DNA of 56,573 nucleotides, taken from positions 1 to 56,573 of the forward strand of contig MPMX01000027.1 in the NCBI GenBank assembly GCA_002238725.1, in the 5' to 3' direction. Origin of the DNA: Rhodospirillaceae bacterium bin65. GTDB taxonomy: Bacteria; Pseudomonadota; Alphaproteobacteria; Bin65. Below the pieces are notes generated by a model. It saw only the letters and a program-made list of their open reading frames with translations, was not told where the DNA came from and did not search any database. This document shows positions 38,224-47,062 of the stretch, one piece after another; position 1 is the first letter of the stretch, and each line of letters begins with the position of its first letter. Position numbers and translations under genes: made by a program.

Positions 38224-39029
38224 GCAAGCGCCCCGGCAAGAGCCGGCACAACCCCCAGCAGCCGTTCGCGCGTCCTGACGATCTCGCCGACGACGACGAT
38301 GGCCGGTGGCTCGATGGCATGGCGCTGCCGGTCTTCGGAAACCGTGCCCAGGCTGGAGATCAGGATATCCTCGTCCGACCGGGTCGCCGACGAGACCACC
38401 GCGAGCGGCGTATCCGGCGGCAGGCCGCCGGCAATCAGTTCGCTGGCGATCCGGTCGAGCCGGCGCAAGGCCATATAGAGGATCAGCGGCTGTCCCAGAC
38501 GGGCGAGCGCCGCCCAGTCGGTCTCATCGGTATCGGGTGCGGCATGGCCGGTCGCGAACACCACGGCGCGGTTGACGTCCCTCAGGGTCGCGGGGATCGA
38601 TGCCACCGCCATCGCCGCCAGGCCGGCCGTGACGCCGGGGACGATGCGGAAGGGAATCCCGGCCTCTGCGAGCCGCAGCATTTCCTCGCCGCCGCGGCCG
38701 AAGACCATCGGATCGCCGCCCTTGAGGCGCAGCACCCGCTGGCCGGACCGAGCGAGGTCGACCATCCGGAGGCACAGGGCGGCCTGGTCGATCGAATGGA
38801 CCCCGGCCCGCTTGCCGGAGAAAATCCTGTCGGCTTCGGGCCGTGCGAGATCGAGAATCCGGTCGTCGATCAGGGCGTCGTGCAGGATCGTATCCGCCTG
38901 CTGCAAGGCGCGGATCGCGTTGACGGTCAGGTAACCCGGATCGCCCGGCCCGGCGCCGACCAGCCAGACCGAGCCCGGCTCGAAGACCGGGCCGCCGCCC
39001 AGCATGCCCTCCAGCCTGGCGCCGATCAT
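38220..39029 (-). CDS. cobA: Uroporphyrinogen-III C-methyltransferase
   Basis: SAM-dependent enzyme that methylates C2 and C7 of uroporphyrinogen III to give precorrin-2, the committed step of corrinoid (and sirohaem) synthesis. Motifs are SVWLVGAGPGDPGYLTVNAIRAL, VLRLKGGDPMVFGRGGEEML, and GIPFRIVPGVTAGLAAMA. I use ATG 39029 (269 residues, GAGG upstream), giving the usual short lead before GSVWLVGAG; GTG 39053 is an alternative adding 8 residues. The single-domain form lacks the CysG Fe-chelatase half. Divergent from cbiD, whose start is about 53 bp away. Confidence 0.94.
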   Translation of the reverse strand: MIGARLEGMLGGGPVFEPGSVWLVGAGPGDPGYLTVNAIRALQQADTILHDALIDDRILDLARPEADRIFSGKRAGVHSIDQAALCLRMVDLARSGQRVLRLKGGDPMVFGRGGEEMLRLAEAGIPFRIVPGVTAGLAAMAVASIPATLRDVNRAVVFATGHAAPDTDETDWAALARLGQPLILYMALRRLDRIASELIAGGLPPDTPLAVVSSATRSDEDILISSLGTVSEDRQRHAIEPPAIVVVGEIVRTRERLLGVVPALAGALA

Positions 39030-39082
39030 CGCTCTGACCGCCTCGGATGACACGCGCGCATCGGACGCCTATCTCTTCGGTC

Positions 39083-40162
39083 ATGAAACCCGACCGACCG
39101 CTCAAGCGCGGCTGGACCACCGGCGCCTGCGCCACCGCCGCCGCCAAGTCGGCCTACACCGCCCTGCTGAGCGGCGCGTTCGAGGATCCCGTGACCATCG
39201 CCCTGCCGCGCGGCGAACGGGTCGCCTTCGCCCTGGCGCGGCAGGATCTGGCGCCGGACGCGGCGACCGCGGCGATCGTCAAGGACGCCGGCGACGACCC
39301 GGACGTGACCCATGGCGCATTGGTCGAAGCGACGGTTCGACAGGCCGAATCCGGCGGCGTCCGGTTCAGGGCGGGGCCGGGCGTCGGCACGGTGACCAAG
39401 CCGGGCCTGCCGGTCGGACCGGGCGAGCCGGCGATCAACCCGGTGCCGCGGCAGATGATCGCCGGCGCGATAGCCGAGGTCGCGCAAGCGCACGGCGCCG
39501 CCGGCGATGTCGAGGTGGAAATTGCAATCCCCGGCGGCGAGAAACTGGCCGAGAAGACCATGAACGGGCGGCTCGGGATTGTGGGCGGCCTGTCGATCCT
39601 CGGCACAACGGGGATCGTCGTCCCCTATTCCTGCGCCGCCTGGATCCACTCGATCTACAGCGGCATCGACGTCGCCCGGGCGACCGGGCTGACCCATGTC
39701 GCCGGCGCGACCGGCTCGACTTCGGAAGCAGCGGTCCAGCGCCACTACGGCCTGCCGGAGAGCGCATTGATCGACATGGGCGATTTCGTCGGTGGCATGC
39801 TGAAACATCTGCGCAAGCATCCCGTACCGCGCGTCACGATCGCCGGCGGCGTTGCCAAGATGACGAAACTGGCCCAGGGCCGGCTCGATCTCCACTCCGG
39901 CAAAGGCGGCGTCGATCGGGCGGCGCTGGCCGAGGTGGCGAAACAGGTCGGCGCCGGCGAGGCCGCCGCGGTCGACATCGCCGCTGCGAACACGACCGCG
40001 CTCGCCTTTCAGATCGCAGCGGCGGAGGGCCTGGCGCTCGGCGACGCGATAGCCGCCGCCGCGCGCCGCGAGGCGGAAGCCGTCATCGCCGGAACGGACA
40101 TCCGGATCGACGTGCTGATCTTCGACCGCGAGGGCAAGCTCGTGGGCAGTTCGTCTCCCTAG
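39083..40162 (+). CDS. cbiD: Cobalt-precorrin-5B C1-methyltransferase, CbiD
   Basis: SAM-dependent C1-methyltransferase of the CbiD family. Signatures: [72 protein letters not shown], and [28 protein letters not shown]. CbiD normally belongs to the oxygen-independent route, but the rest of this cluster is of the aerobic type and lacks CobF, so CbiD presumably performs C1-methylation on a metal-free precorrin. That substitution is inference. ATG 39083 is chosen as it opens the conserved N-terminus. Its TAG stop shares CTAG with cobM. Confidence 0.93.
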   Translation: MKPDRPLKRGWTTGACATAAAKSAYTALLSGAFEDPVTIALPRGERVAFALARQDLAPDAATAAIVKDAGDDPDVTHGALVEATVRQAESGGVRFRAGPGVGTVTKPGLPVGPGEPAINPVPRQMIAGAIAEVAQAHGAAGDVEVEIAIPGGEKLAEKTMNGRLGIVGGLSILGTTGIVVPYSCAAWIHSIYSGIDVARATGLTHVAGATGSTSEAAVQRHYGLPESALIDMGDFVGGMLKHLRKHPVPRVTIAGGVAKMTKLAQGRLDLHSGKGGVDRAALAEVAKQVGAGEAAAVDIAAANTTALAFQIAAAEGLALGDAIAAAARREAEAVIAGTDIRIDVLIFDREGKLVGSSSP

Positions 40163-40929
40163 GCGCATCCGGCCGGCCCTCCCCGAAAGCGGCGACGGTA
40201 TTCCGGATCGTACAGCGCGCTTTCCTCGAACTCTTCCGCCGCCAGAACCGGTCCGACCAGGATCGTCGCCGTCCGTTCGACCGGCGACTCTCCGGCGAGC
40301 GCCTCGATGGTGCCGAGCGTGCCCCGCAGCACCCGCTCGTCCGGCCAGGTCGCCCGGCACACGACGGCGACCGGGCAATCGGCGCCGTAGTGCGGCAGCA
40401 AGGCCGTGACGACCCGGTCCAGGACATGAATCGAGAGATGGATCGCAAGGGTTGTGCCGGATGCTGCAAAGGTCTCCAGAGATTCGCGCTCCGGCATTTT
40501 CGAAGCCCGGCCGGAGGTCCGGGTCAGGACAAGCGACTGGGCGACGCCGGGCAAGGTCAGCTCCCGACCGAGGACGGCCGCCGAGGCGGCGAAGGCAGGA
40601 ACGCCCGGCGTCATCGTGTAGGGAATGCCGAGCTGGTCCAGCCGGCGGAACTGTTCGCCGACCGCGCTCCAGACGGAAAGGTCGCCGGAATGCAGCCGGG
40701 CGACCTCCAGTCCGGCTTCATGGGCGATGCAAATCTCGTCAACGATTTCATCCAGGCTCATGGGCGCGGTATCGACGATTTTCGCACCCGGCGGGCAATG
40801 CGAAAGAATATCGCGGTGGACCAGCGAGCCGGCATAGAGGCAGACCGGGCAGCGGCCGAGCAGTGCCCGGCCGCGCAGCGTGATTAGGTCGGGCGCGCCC
40901 GGCCCCGCGCCGATGAAATGCACGGTCAT
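40159..40929 (-). CDS. cobM: Precorrin-4 C11-methyltransferase
   Basis: SAM-dependent methyltransferase acting at C11 of precorrin-4. Motifs: [53 protein letters not shown] and [25 protein letters not shown]. This set distinguishes it from CobA, CobI and CobJ. 256 residues, standard. The stop overlaps the convergent cbiD stop through the palindrome CTAG (40159-40162). Upstream lies a 512-bp space shared with the sensor kinase gene, which must hold its promoter. Confidence 0.95.
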   Translation of the reverse strand: MTVHFIGAGPGAPDLITLRGRALLGRCPVCLYAGSLVHRDILSHCPPGAKIVDTAPMSLDEIVDEICIAHEAGLEVARLHSGDLSVWSAVGEQFRRLDQLGIPYTMTPGVPAFAASAAVLGRELTLPGVAQSLVLTRTSGRASKMPERESLETFAASGTTLAIHLSIHVLDRVVTALLPHYGADCPVAVVCRATWPDERVLRGTLGTIEALAGESPVERTATILVGPVLAAEEFEESALYDPEYRRRFRGGPAGCA

Positions 40930-41441
40930 GTTGCGTTAGGAAACAAGCGTTTCATGGAGCGTTGTAACTGGTTGCAATACATGACTTAAACAAGAATCGG
41001 GGCTTTGCGGCCCGACGACGTTCGCATTGCGCAAACGCATTGCAACCGGTTTCGTTCCGACTCCGGTTGCCTCATTCGAATTCTTGCCTGCTGTTCGAAA
41101 ATTACCCGGTTCCGGAGAACGTGCATAGAGTCGCGGTAGCATGGAAGCCGGCGCGTGCTTTCCCCATGGCGATGACCGCGTCGACCCGCGCCTGCCGCTG
41201 GAAGAGAAAGCGCAAGAGGCGGAAACCCTTCGCGGGCTGCGCGCCTTTCGCCCGGGATGCACCGGAAAGACGGCGCTGTGCAAGCAATAGAACGGCCCTG
41301 CCCAGGCTAGCAATTCGACGTTTGTGGCATGTTGTGTGAAGTTCACGTTCATTTTTTCGGTAGAAATATGAAAATAAAGTATATTCCGCATGCAGTGCGC
41401 CATTGCGGCAACGCCGTTCGCCCAACAAGACGGAGGATCGT
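40930..41441. other. Divergent intergenic region, cobM / sensor kinase
   Basis: The longest gene-free stretch after the left edge, visibly less GC-rich than its surroundings near both ends. GCAACCGG (41042-41049) pairs with CCGGTTGC (41063-41070), a perfect 8-bp stem with a 13-nt loop; CGCATTGC is repeated at 41023-41030 and 41036-41043; GTGAA-G-TTCAC at 41336-41346 is a perfect 11-nt palindrome. TATATT at 41380-41385 is a possible -10 for the kinase. I found no cobalamin-riboswitch core (GCAACTGT-type) or B12 box. Short open frames here look random. Confidence 0.5.
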
Positions 41442-43814
41442 TTGAGCGATCGCGACGAACTGAAGCGCAAAATTGCAATATTGCGCGAACGCTTTTCCGC
41501 CCTGACCGCGGCGAGCCTGCGCATCAGCGCGAGCCTCGACCTCGAGACCGTACTCAATGAAGTCATCGAGAGCGCCCGCGCGCTCACCGGCGCCCGCTAC
41601 GGCGGAATCGCGACCATCGACGAGACGGGCGCCCTCCAGGACTTTGTCACCTCCGGCCTGACCGAGGAAGTGCACCAGGCGCTGGTCGAATGGCCCGACG
41701 GCGTGCGGCTGTTTGAGCATTTCCGCGACCTGCCGGGGCCGCTCCGGCTGCCAGACGTGCCCAACTATGTGCGCTCGCTCGGCATCGCCCCGGACAGGCT
41801 GCTGTGGCGAACCTTCCAGGGCACGCCGATGCGCCACCTGGGCATGCATGTCGGCAACTTTTACCTGGTCGAGAAGGAGAGCGGAGAGGTCTTCACCGAC
41901 GAGGACGAGGAGGTCCTGGTGATGTTCGCCTCGCAGGCGGCGACTGCGATCGCCAACGCGCGCGCATACCGCGACGAGCACCGCGCCCGGGCTGATCTCG
42001 AGGCGCTGGTCGAGACCTCTCCGGTTGGTGTCGCGGTGTTCGACGCGCAGACCGGCAACGCAATCTCTGTTAACGGCGAGGCACGGCGCATCGTCGAGAA
42101 ACTGTGCACGCCCGGACGCCCGGCCGAGGACCTGCTCCGGATCGTTACCTGCCGTTTCGCCGACGGGCGCGAGTTCGCCCTTGACCAGCTTCCGCTCGCA
42201 ACTGCGCTGAGCGGCGCGGAGCCGATGCGCGCCGAGGAGATCGTGCTCAGCACCCCCGACGGGCGCAGCGTCACCACGCTCGTGAACGCGACGCCGATAT
42301 ACAGTTCCGACGGACCGGACGGACCGGACGGACCGGACGGAACGGTCGCCTCGATGGTAGTCACGTTGCAGGATCTTGCGCCGCTTGAGGAGCTTGAGCG
42401 AATGCGTGCCGAGTTCCTCGGCATGGTGAGCCACGAGTTGCGCGCGCCTCTCACCTCGATCAAGGGATCGGCCGCCACTGTGCTTAGCGCCGCGAGGGTC
42501 CTGGACCCGGCTGAGTTAGTGCAGTTCTTCCGCATCATCGACGAGCAGGCCAACCGCATGGACAGCCTGATCGGCGACCTGCTCGACGCGAGTCGCATCG
42601 AGACGGGATCGCTCTCGGTCTCCCCGCAACCCACGGAGGTAGCCGCGCTGATCGAAGAGGCGCGCACCACCTTCCTGACCGGCGGCGCCCGGCACCCGGT
42701 CCTCATCGACATTGCGCGCGACCTGCCGCGGGTGCTGGCCGACCGGCAACGCATCGTGCAGGTGCTGAACAACCTGCTGTCGAACGCCGCCCGGCATTCG
42801 CCCGAGGCCACGCCCATCCGGATTGCTGCGGAGAAAACAGGGCTGCATGTCGCCGTCTCGATCACCGACGAGGGCCGTGGCGTGTTGCCGGAGCGCTTGG
42901 CGAAGCTGTTCGGGAAATATACCGTCGACGGGAAAGGCGCGCGCGGGATCGGCGGCGGGCTCGGACTCGCCATCTGCAAGGGACTGGTCGAGGCTCATGG
43001 CGGGCGCATCCGGGCGGAGAGCGGCGGCGTCGACCTCGGCACACGATTCACCTTCACGCTGCCGGTGGCTGAGGCGGCGGACAACGGTGCGGTTCCCGCG
43101 CGGGGCCCCCGCGGGGCGATCCGCGAAGCGCCTGAGCCAGCGCGCATTCTGGCGCTGGATGACGACCCGCAGACGCTCCACTATATGCGCGACACGCTCG
43201 CCGAGGCCGGCTACACCCCGATCGTCACCGGAGATTACCGGGAGTTACCGCGCATCCTCGAGGCGGAGAAACCCGCCCTGGTCCTGCTCGACCTGATCTT
43301 GCCCGGGACCGACGGCATCGAGCTGATGGAGACCGTCCCCGAGCTCGCCGACCTGCCGGTGATCTTCATCTCGGGCTACGGGCGCGACGAGACCATCGCG
43401 CGGGCGCTGGAAGCAGGCGCCGACGATTATATCGTCAAGCCCTTTTCGCCGACCGAGCTGACGGCGCGGATCCGGGCAGCGTTGCGCCACCACGCCGATC
43501 CCGCGCCCTTCGCGGTGGGAAACCTGGTTATCGACTACGACCGGCGGCAGGTCAGCGCGGCCGGTCGTGCGGTGGTGTTGACCGCCACCGAGTTCGATCT
43601 GCTGCGTGTGCTCTCGCTCAACGCAGGACGGGTAACGACTTACGAGACCCTGCTGCGCCAAGTATGGGGCCGACGCGGCAGCGGCAACCTGAAGCTCGTG
43701 CGCGCTTTCATCAAGCGGCTTCGTCAGAAGCTCGGCGACGACGCCACCCGCCCTTCCTACATTTTTACCGAACGCGGGGTCGGCTATCGCATGGCCCGGC
43801 CGGAAGAAGCGTAG
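41442..43814 (+). CDS. GAF-PAS sensor histidine kinase fused to receiver and winged helix
   Basis: A complete phosphorelay in one soluble chain of 790 residues. Order: GAF (about 30-185), PAS-like (185-315), DGP repeat linker (290-300), HisKA with phosphoacceptor H331 in GMVSHELRAPLTSI, HATPase (about 430-550; NNLLSNAARHSPEA, DEGRGVLP, GIGGGLGLAICKGLVEAHGG), receiver with D617 in LVLLDLILPGTDG, and an OmpR-type winged helix (about 690-785; LTATEFDLLRVLSLNAGRVTTYETLLRQVWG, TERGVGYRM). TTG 41442 has GGAGG 5 nt upstream. It has no membrane segment, so it senses a cytoplasmic signal. It lies opposite to the cob genes around it; control of those is only a guess. Confidence 0.9.
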   Translation: MSDRDELKRKIAILRERFSALTAASLRISASLDLETVLNEVIESARALTGARYGGIATIDETGALQDFVTSGLTEEVHQALVEWPDGVRLFEHFRDLPGPLRLPDVPNYVRSLGIAPDRLLWRTFQGTPMRHLGMHVGNFYLVEKESGEVFTDEDEEVLVMFASQAATAIANARAYRDEHRARADLEALVETSPVGVAVFDAQTGNAISVNGEARRIVEKLCTPGRPAEDLLRIVTCRFADGREFALDQLPLATALSGAEPMRAEEIVLSTPDGRSVTTLVNATPIYSSDGPDGPDGPDGTVASMVVTLQDLAPLEELERMRAEFLGMVSHELRAPLTSIKGSAATVLSAARVLDPAELVQFFRIIDEQANRMDSLIGDLLDASRIETGSLSVSPQPTEVAALIEEARTTFLTGGARHPVLIDIARDLPRVLADRQRIVQVLNNLLSNAARHSPEATPIRIAAEKTGLHVAVSITDEGRGVLPERLAKLFGKYTVDGKGARGIGGGLGLAICKGLVEAHGGRIRAESGGVDLGTRFTFTLPVAEAADNGAVPARGPRGAIREAPEPARILALDDDPQTLHYMRDTLAEAGYTPIVTGDYRELPRILEAEKPALVLLDLILPGTDGIELMETVPELADLPVIFISGYGRDETIARALEAGADDYIVKPFSPTELTARIRAALRHHADPAPFAVGNLVIDYDRRQVSAAGRAVVLTATEFDLLRVLSLNAGRVTTYETLLRQVWGRRGSGNLKLVRAFIKRLRQKLGDDATRPSYIFTERGVGYRMARPEEA
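42309..42341 (+). repeat. In-frame 9-bp tandem repeat in the kinase gene
   Basis: GACGGACCG is repeated three times and followed by GACGGA, encoding DGPDGPDGPDG in the linker between the PAS-like domain and HisKA. The unit is a multiple of three, so copy-number change would alter linker length without a frameshift. Confidence 0.85.
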
Positions 43815-43939
43815 CAACGTTGCGTTCCCGCGCCGGCCCGCGCTGCCCGGTCCGGCGTTATCGGGCGCCGCCCGACGGCGATCCGCCCCCTGGGTCGACT
43901 TCCGGTCCCTCTGCCTCGAACGAACTGTCGAGCCGGCCG

Positions 43940-44323
43940 TCAGGCGCCGTCTCCGTGCGCCACTGCGCAGGTTACGCCGTCGCGCGCGATCCGGGGCAGC
44001 AACAGGCGCGCATTGCGCCCGGCGGCTGCAAGCGCGGCGGCTTCGGAAACGGCGGCCAGTCCGGTCGCTTCCGCCGCCGTTGACGACTTTGTCGGGCACA
44101 GGGGCTGGACCGCCTCAAGAGACGCCCGTCCGATCCAACGCAGCGGCACACCCAATGCCGTGGCTGTCTCGGAGAGGGCAGCCTCTTCCGCCTTGAACGC
44201 CGGCGCGGCAAGCGCATCGATCCGCTCCGGCGTCATCTCGACCCGCTCCAGAGCCTCGCCGACCGCAGCGCCGATCCGGGCAGCCGGGCAACCGCGGCGA
44301 CATCCGATCCCGACGACGATCAT
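43940..44323 (-). CDS. cobE: Cobalamin biosynthesis protein CobE
   Basis: A 127-residue protein homologous to the C-terminal part of CbiG. It starts MIVVGIGCRRGCPAARIGAAVGEAL (the CbiG_C pattern), with DALAAPAFKAEEAALSETATALGVPLRWI and SEAAALAAAGRNARLLLPRIARDGVTCAVA. CobE is required for or improves aerobic cobalamin synthesis in other bacteria, but its exact role is not settled. ATG 44323 overlaps the cobL stop (ATGA), so it is coupled to cobL. Confidence 0.88.
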   Translation of the reverse strand: MIVVGIGCRRGCPAARIGAAVGEALERVEMTPERIDALAAPAFKAEEAALSETATALGVPLRWIGRASLEAVQPLCPTKSSTAAEATGLAAVSEAAALAAAGRNARLLLPRIARDGVTCAVAHGDGA

Positions 44324-45573
44324 CGCTTGATTGCCAGGAACTGGGTGACCGTCATTGCGGGGCGGAAACCACGCATTTCGCCGATCCGGTCGAGCCGTTC
44401 GACTGACAGCCGGGTCAGCGTACCGCGGGTCCGTTCGACAAAAGCGCCGAGGGCCAGGTCGCTCTCCAGCGTGACGCTGTTCGCAACCAGTCTGCCGCCG
44501 GGCGCCAGCGCCTGCCACGCCGCCTCGAGCACCCCGGCGCCGGCAGCCCCGCCGCCGACAAACACCGCGTCCGGAGCCGGCAAAGCTTTCAGTGCACCCG
44601 GCGCCTCGCCGACGACAATTTCGAGGTGCGGCACGCCGAGAGATGCCGCGTTGCGGTTCGCTGTTGCCGCCCGGTCCCCGCGCCGCTCGACGCCGACCGC
44701 CCGGTTGGCCGGATGCGCCAGCAGCCACTCGATGGCGACCGAACCCGAACCGGCGCCGATATCCCAGAGCAGTTCGCCGGCCCGCGGCGCGAGGCTGGAC
44801 AGAGTGACGGCGCGTATTTCTCGCTTCGTCATCGTGCCGTCCGACTCGAACAGGCGGTCGGCGAGGCCCGCCGCCACGGGAACGATCCGGGCCTCCGGCG
44901 CCGCCGCCACGCAAATTGCGATCAGGTTCAACCGTGCAACATCCGGAAGATCGAAACGGTCGGCCGGGCACCGGCGGATCCGCTCGTCCGGCCCGCCCAG
45001 CGCTTCGAGCACGATCACGGTGCTGGCTCCGAAGCCGTGCCCGGTCAGAAACCGTGCAACCGCCAGGGGCGTGGATTCATCCGCCGAGAGCACAAGAACG
45101 CGGCGGTTCGGCTGCAGAAACGGCAGCAGCGTCTCCAGCGGCGGGCCGCACAGCGATACGGTTTCGACATCCTGCAACGCCCAGCCCAGCCGCCCTGCCG
45201 CCAGAGCGAACGACGACGGCGCCGGGAAAACCGCCATTTCGGCCGCCTCGATCCGTTGCGCCAGGACCGAGCCGATTCCGTGATGGAACGGATCGCCGGA
45301 CGCCAGGACCGCGACGGGTGTCCTGCTCAGCGCCTCGATCTCCGGAACGGCGGCGCGGATCGGACTCGGCCAGGGAGCGGTCCGGCCGCGGATCAGGCTC
45401 GCCAGCAGGCGCAGATGGCGCCGCCCTCCATACACGACCCCGGCCTCTGCGACCGCCTGCCGGGCCGGTGCGCTCAATCCCTCGACACCGTCCTCGCCGA
45501 CTCCGATAATCGATAGCCAGCGCCGGCCGCTTCCGGCCGAATCCTTTGGCGCCGGAGAACCGGACGGTGTCAC
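44320..45573 (-). CDS. cobL: Precorrin-6Y C5,15-methyltransferase (decarboxylating)
   Basis: Bifunctional enzyme that methylates C5 and C15 and decarboxylates the C12 acetate of precorrin-6Y (6B). The N-terminal CbiE-like domain (about 1-205) begins LSIIGVGEDGVEGLSAPARQAVAEAGVVYGGRRHL and includes VLASGDPFHHGIGSVL; the C-terminal CbiT-like domain (about 215-417) has the SAM motif LLWDIGAGSGSVAIEWLLAHP and VFVGGGAAGAGVLEAAWQAL. I place the start at GTG 45573 (417 residues) with AAGGA 9 nt upstream; no ATG is suitable. That GTG lies within the start of cobK on the other strand (palindrome GTGTCAC). Confidence 0.9.
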   Translation of the reverse strand: MTPSGSPAPKDSAGSGRRWLSIIGVGEDGVEGLSAPARQAVAEAGVVYGGRRHLRLLASLIRGRTAPWPSPIRAAVPEIEALSRTPVAVLASGDPFHHGIGSVLAQRIEAAEMAVFPAPSSFALAAGRLGWALQDVETVSLCGPPLETLLPFLQPNRRVLVLSADESTPLAVARFLTGHGFGASTVIVLEALGGPDERIRRCPADRFDLPDVARLNLIAICVAAAPEARIVPVAAGLADRLFESDGTMTKREIRAVTLSSLAPRAGELLWDIGAGSGSVAIEWLLAHPANRAVGVERRGDRAATANRNAASLGVPHLEIVVGEAPGALKALPAPDAVFVGGGAAGAGVLEAAWQALAPGGRLVANSVTLESDLALGAFVERTRGTLTRLSVERLDRIGEMRGFRPAMTVTQFLAIKR

Positions 45574-46340
45574 GATTGAATGTCCTTCTGCTCGGCGGCA
45601 CGGCCGAGGCCAGCAGCCTGGCGCGGCGGATTGCCGACGACAGCCGCTTCGACGGCCTCCTGTCGCTGGCCGGCGCGACCCGGTCGCCCAAACCGTCGGC
45701 GATCGAGACGCGCATCGGCGGTTTCGGCGGCGCGGACGGCCTTGCGCGTTATCTCCGCGAACACGGCGTCGACGCCCTGGTCGACGCCACCCATCCCTTT
45801 GCCGCGACCATGTCCGCCAACGCCGCGGCAGCGGCGGCAACGGTTTCCGTACCCTGCCTCGCCGTCTGCCGCCCGGCCTGGGCGCAACAGGCCGGCGACC
45901 GCTGGGTCAGGGTGGCCGATATGCCCGGCGCTGCGGCTGCGCTGGGGGCGGCTCCGCGCACCGTGTTTCTCACCGTCGGCCGCAAGGATCTCGCGCCCTT
46001 CCGGGCCATGGCACAGCACCGTTACATCGTTCGCAGCGTCGATCCACCGCCGCCGGAAGATCTGCCGCGCAACGCAAGCTTCATGGCAGCGCGCGGCCCG
46101 TTTGCGGCGGAGGATGAAGAACGCCTGATGCGCGCGCACCGGATCGAAACCGTCGTGACCAAGAATTCGGGCGGTTCGGCTACCGTTGCCAAACTCATCG
46201 CAGCGCGGCGGCTGGGCCTGCCCGTTGTCATGGTGGAACGCCCGCAGGCAAGCGGCGCGCCGGTTCCGACGGTCGATGAGGCCTGGGACTGGCTGGTCGC
46301 GCGTCATGCGGAAACCGGCGCGGCACGGCGCGGCGTGTAG
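45567..46340 (+). CDS. cobK: Precorrin-6A reductase
   Basis: NADPH-dependent reductase converting precorrin-6A to precorrin-6B (6Y). Signatures are LNVLLLGGTAEASSLARRI, GVDALVDATHPFAATMSANAAAA, RWVRV, TVFLTVGRKDLAPFRAM, and ETVVTKNSGGSATVAKLIAARRLGLPVVMVERP. 257 residues from GTG 45567, which has GGAG 9 nt upstream; a TTG at 45576 is possible. It is a lone plus-strand gene between minus-strand cobL and cobJ: its first 7 bp overlap cobL and its last 37 bp overlap cobJ. Confidence 0.92.
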   Translation: MSRLNVLLLGGTAEASSLARRIADDSRFDGLLSLAGATRSPKPSAIETRIGGFGGADGLARYLREHGVDALVDATHPFAATMSANAAAAAATVSVPCLAVCRPAWAQQAGDRWVRVADMPGAAAALGAAPRTVFLTVGRKDLAPFRAMAQHRYIVRSVDPPPPEDLPRNASFMAARGPFAAEDEERLMRAHRIETVVTKNSGGSATVAKLIAARRLGLPVVMVERPQASGAPVPTVDEAWDWLVARHAETGAARRGV

Positions 46341-47062
46341 ATCCAGACGCCGTCCGCGCCGCGCGGGACGCTGCGCGTCGCGCTGGAGCCGACGATCGCC
46401 ACAGTCCGCATGTCCGCCATACCGGGTTCGGCTTCGCCGAGCGGCACGACCACGATCCGTTCGTCCGGCCGGCTGACCGCGGCGGCGAAGATGACCGGCG
46501 TATCCGGCGCACGCACTTCGCGCAGCAGATCCAGAACCTTGCCGAGCTGCCACGGCCGCGCCGTCGAGATCGGGTTGTAGAAGGCCATGACGAAATCCGC
46601 CTCCGCGGCGGCCCGCACACGTTGCAGGATGGTCTCCCACGGCTTCAGATTGTCCGACAGCGAGATGGCGCAGAAATCGTGGCCGAGCGGCGCCCCGATC
46701 CGCGCGGCGGCGGCGGTCATCGCCGTCACGCCGGGCAGGACGGTGATGTCGCAACCGGCCCCGCCCTGCAATTCGACCGCCTCGAACAGGGTCGCCGCCA
46801 TGGCGAACACGCCGGCGTCGCCCGAGGACACGACGGCAACCGTCTCGCCCGCCCCGGCGAGATCGAGCGCAAGGCAGGCGCGGTCCAGTTCCTCCCGGTT
46901 GTCCGAGGCATGGACGACCTGACCGTCCCGCACCGGCGCGCGCGCCAGGTAGGGCCCGTAGCCGACAAGATGGCGCGCCCGCTTCAACGCGTCGTCCGCA
47001 GCCGGCGTGCGATGGCATTCGTCGCCCGGCCCAAGCCCGACCACATAGACATGCCCGCTCAC
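46304..47062 (-). CDS. cobJ: Precorrin-3B C17-methyltransferase
   Basis: SAM-dependent enzyme that methylates C17 and contracts the ring. Visible motifs are GHVYVVGLGPGDECHRTPAADDAL, GYGPYLARAPV, VAVVSSGDAGVFAMAATLFEAVEL, DITVLPGVTAMTAAAARIGAPLGHDFCAISLSDNLKPW and DFVMAFYNPISTARPWQL. The start is GTG 47062, overlapping the cobI stop as GTGA, giving 252 residues. The 3' end overlaps cobK on the opposite strand by 37 bp. Confidence 0.94.
   Translation of the reverse strand: MSGHVYVVGLGPGDECHRTPAADDALKRARHLVGYGPYLARAPVRDGQVVHASDNREELDRACLALDLAGAGETVAVVSSGDAGVFAMAATLFEAVELQGGAGCDITVLPGVTAMTAAAARIGAPLGHDFCAISLSDNLKPWETILQRVRAAAEADFVMAFYNPISTARPWQLGKVLDLLREVRAPDTPVIFAAAVSRPDERIVVVPLGEAEPGMADMRTVAIVGSSATRSVPRGADGVWIYTPRRAAPVSA

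Noticed and set aside
40930..41441. Cobalamin riboswitch upstream of cobM
   Set aside because: No core resembling GCAACTGT and no B12 box on either strand; the hairpins there do not match the fold.
42315..42362. Kinase gene as a frameshifted fusion of separate kinase and regulator genes
   Set aside because: The frame is continuous with normal linkers between HATPase, receiver and winged helix and no internal start with a ribosome-binding site at the receiver.
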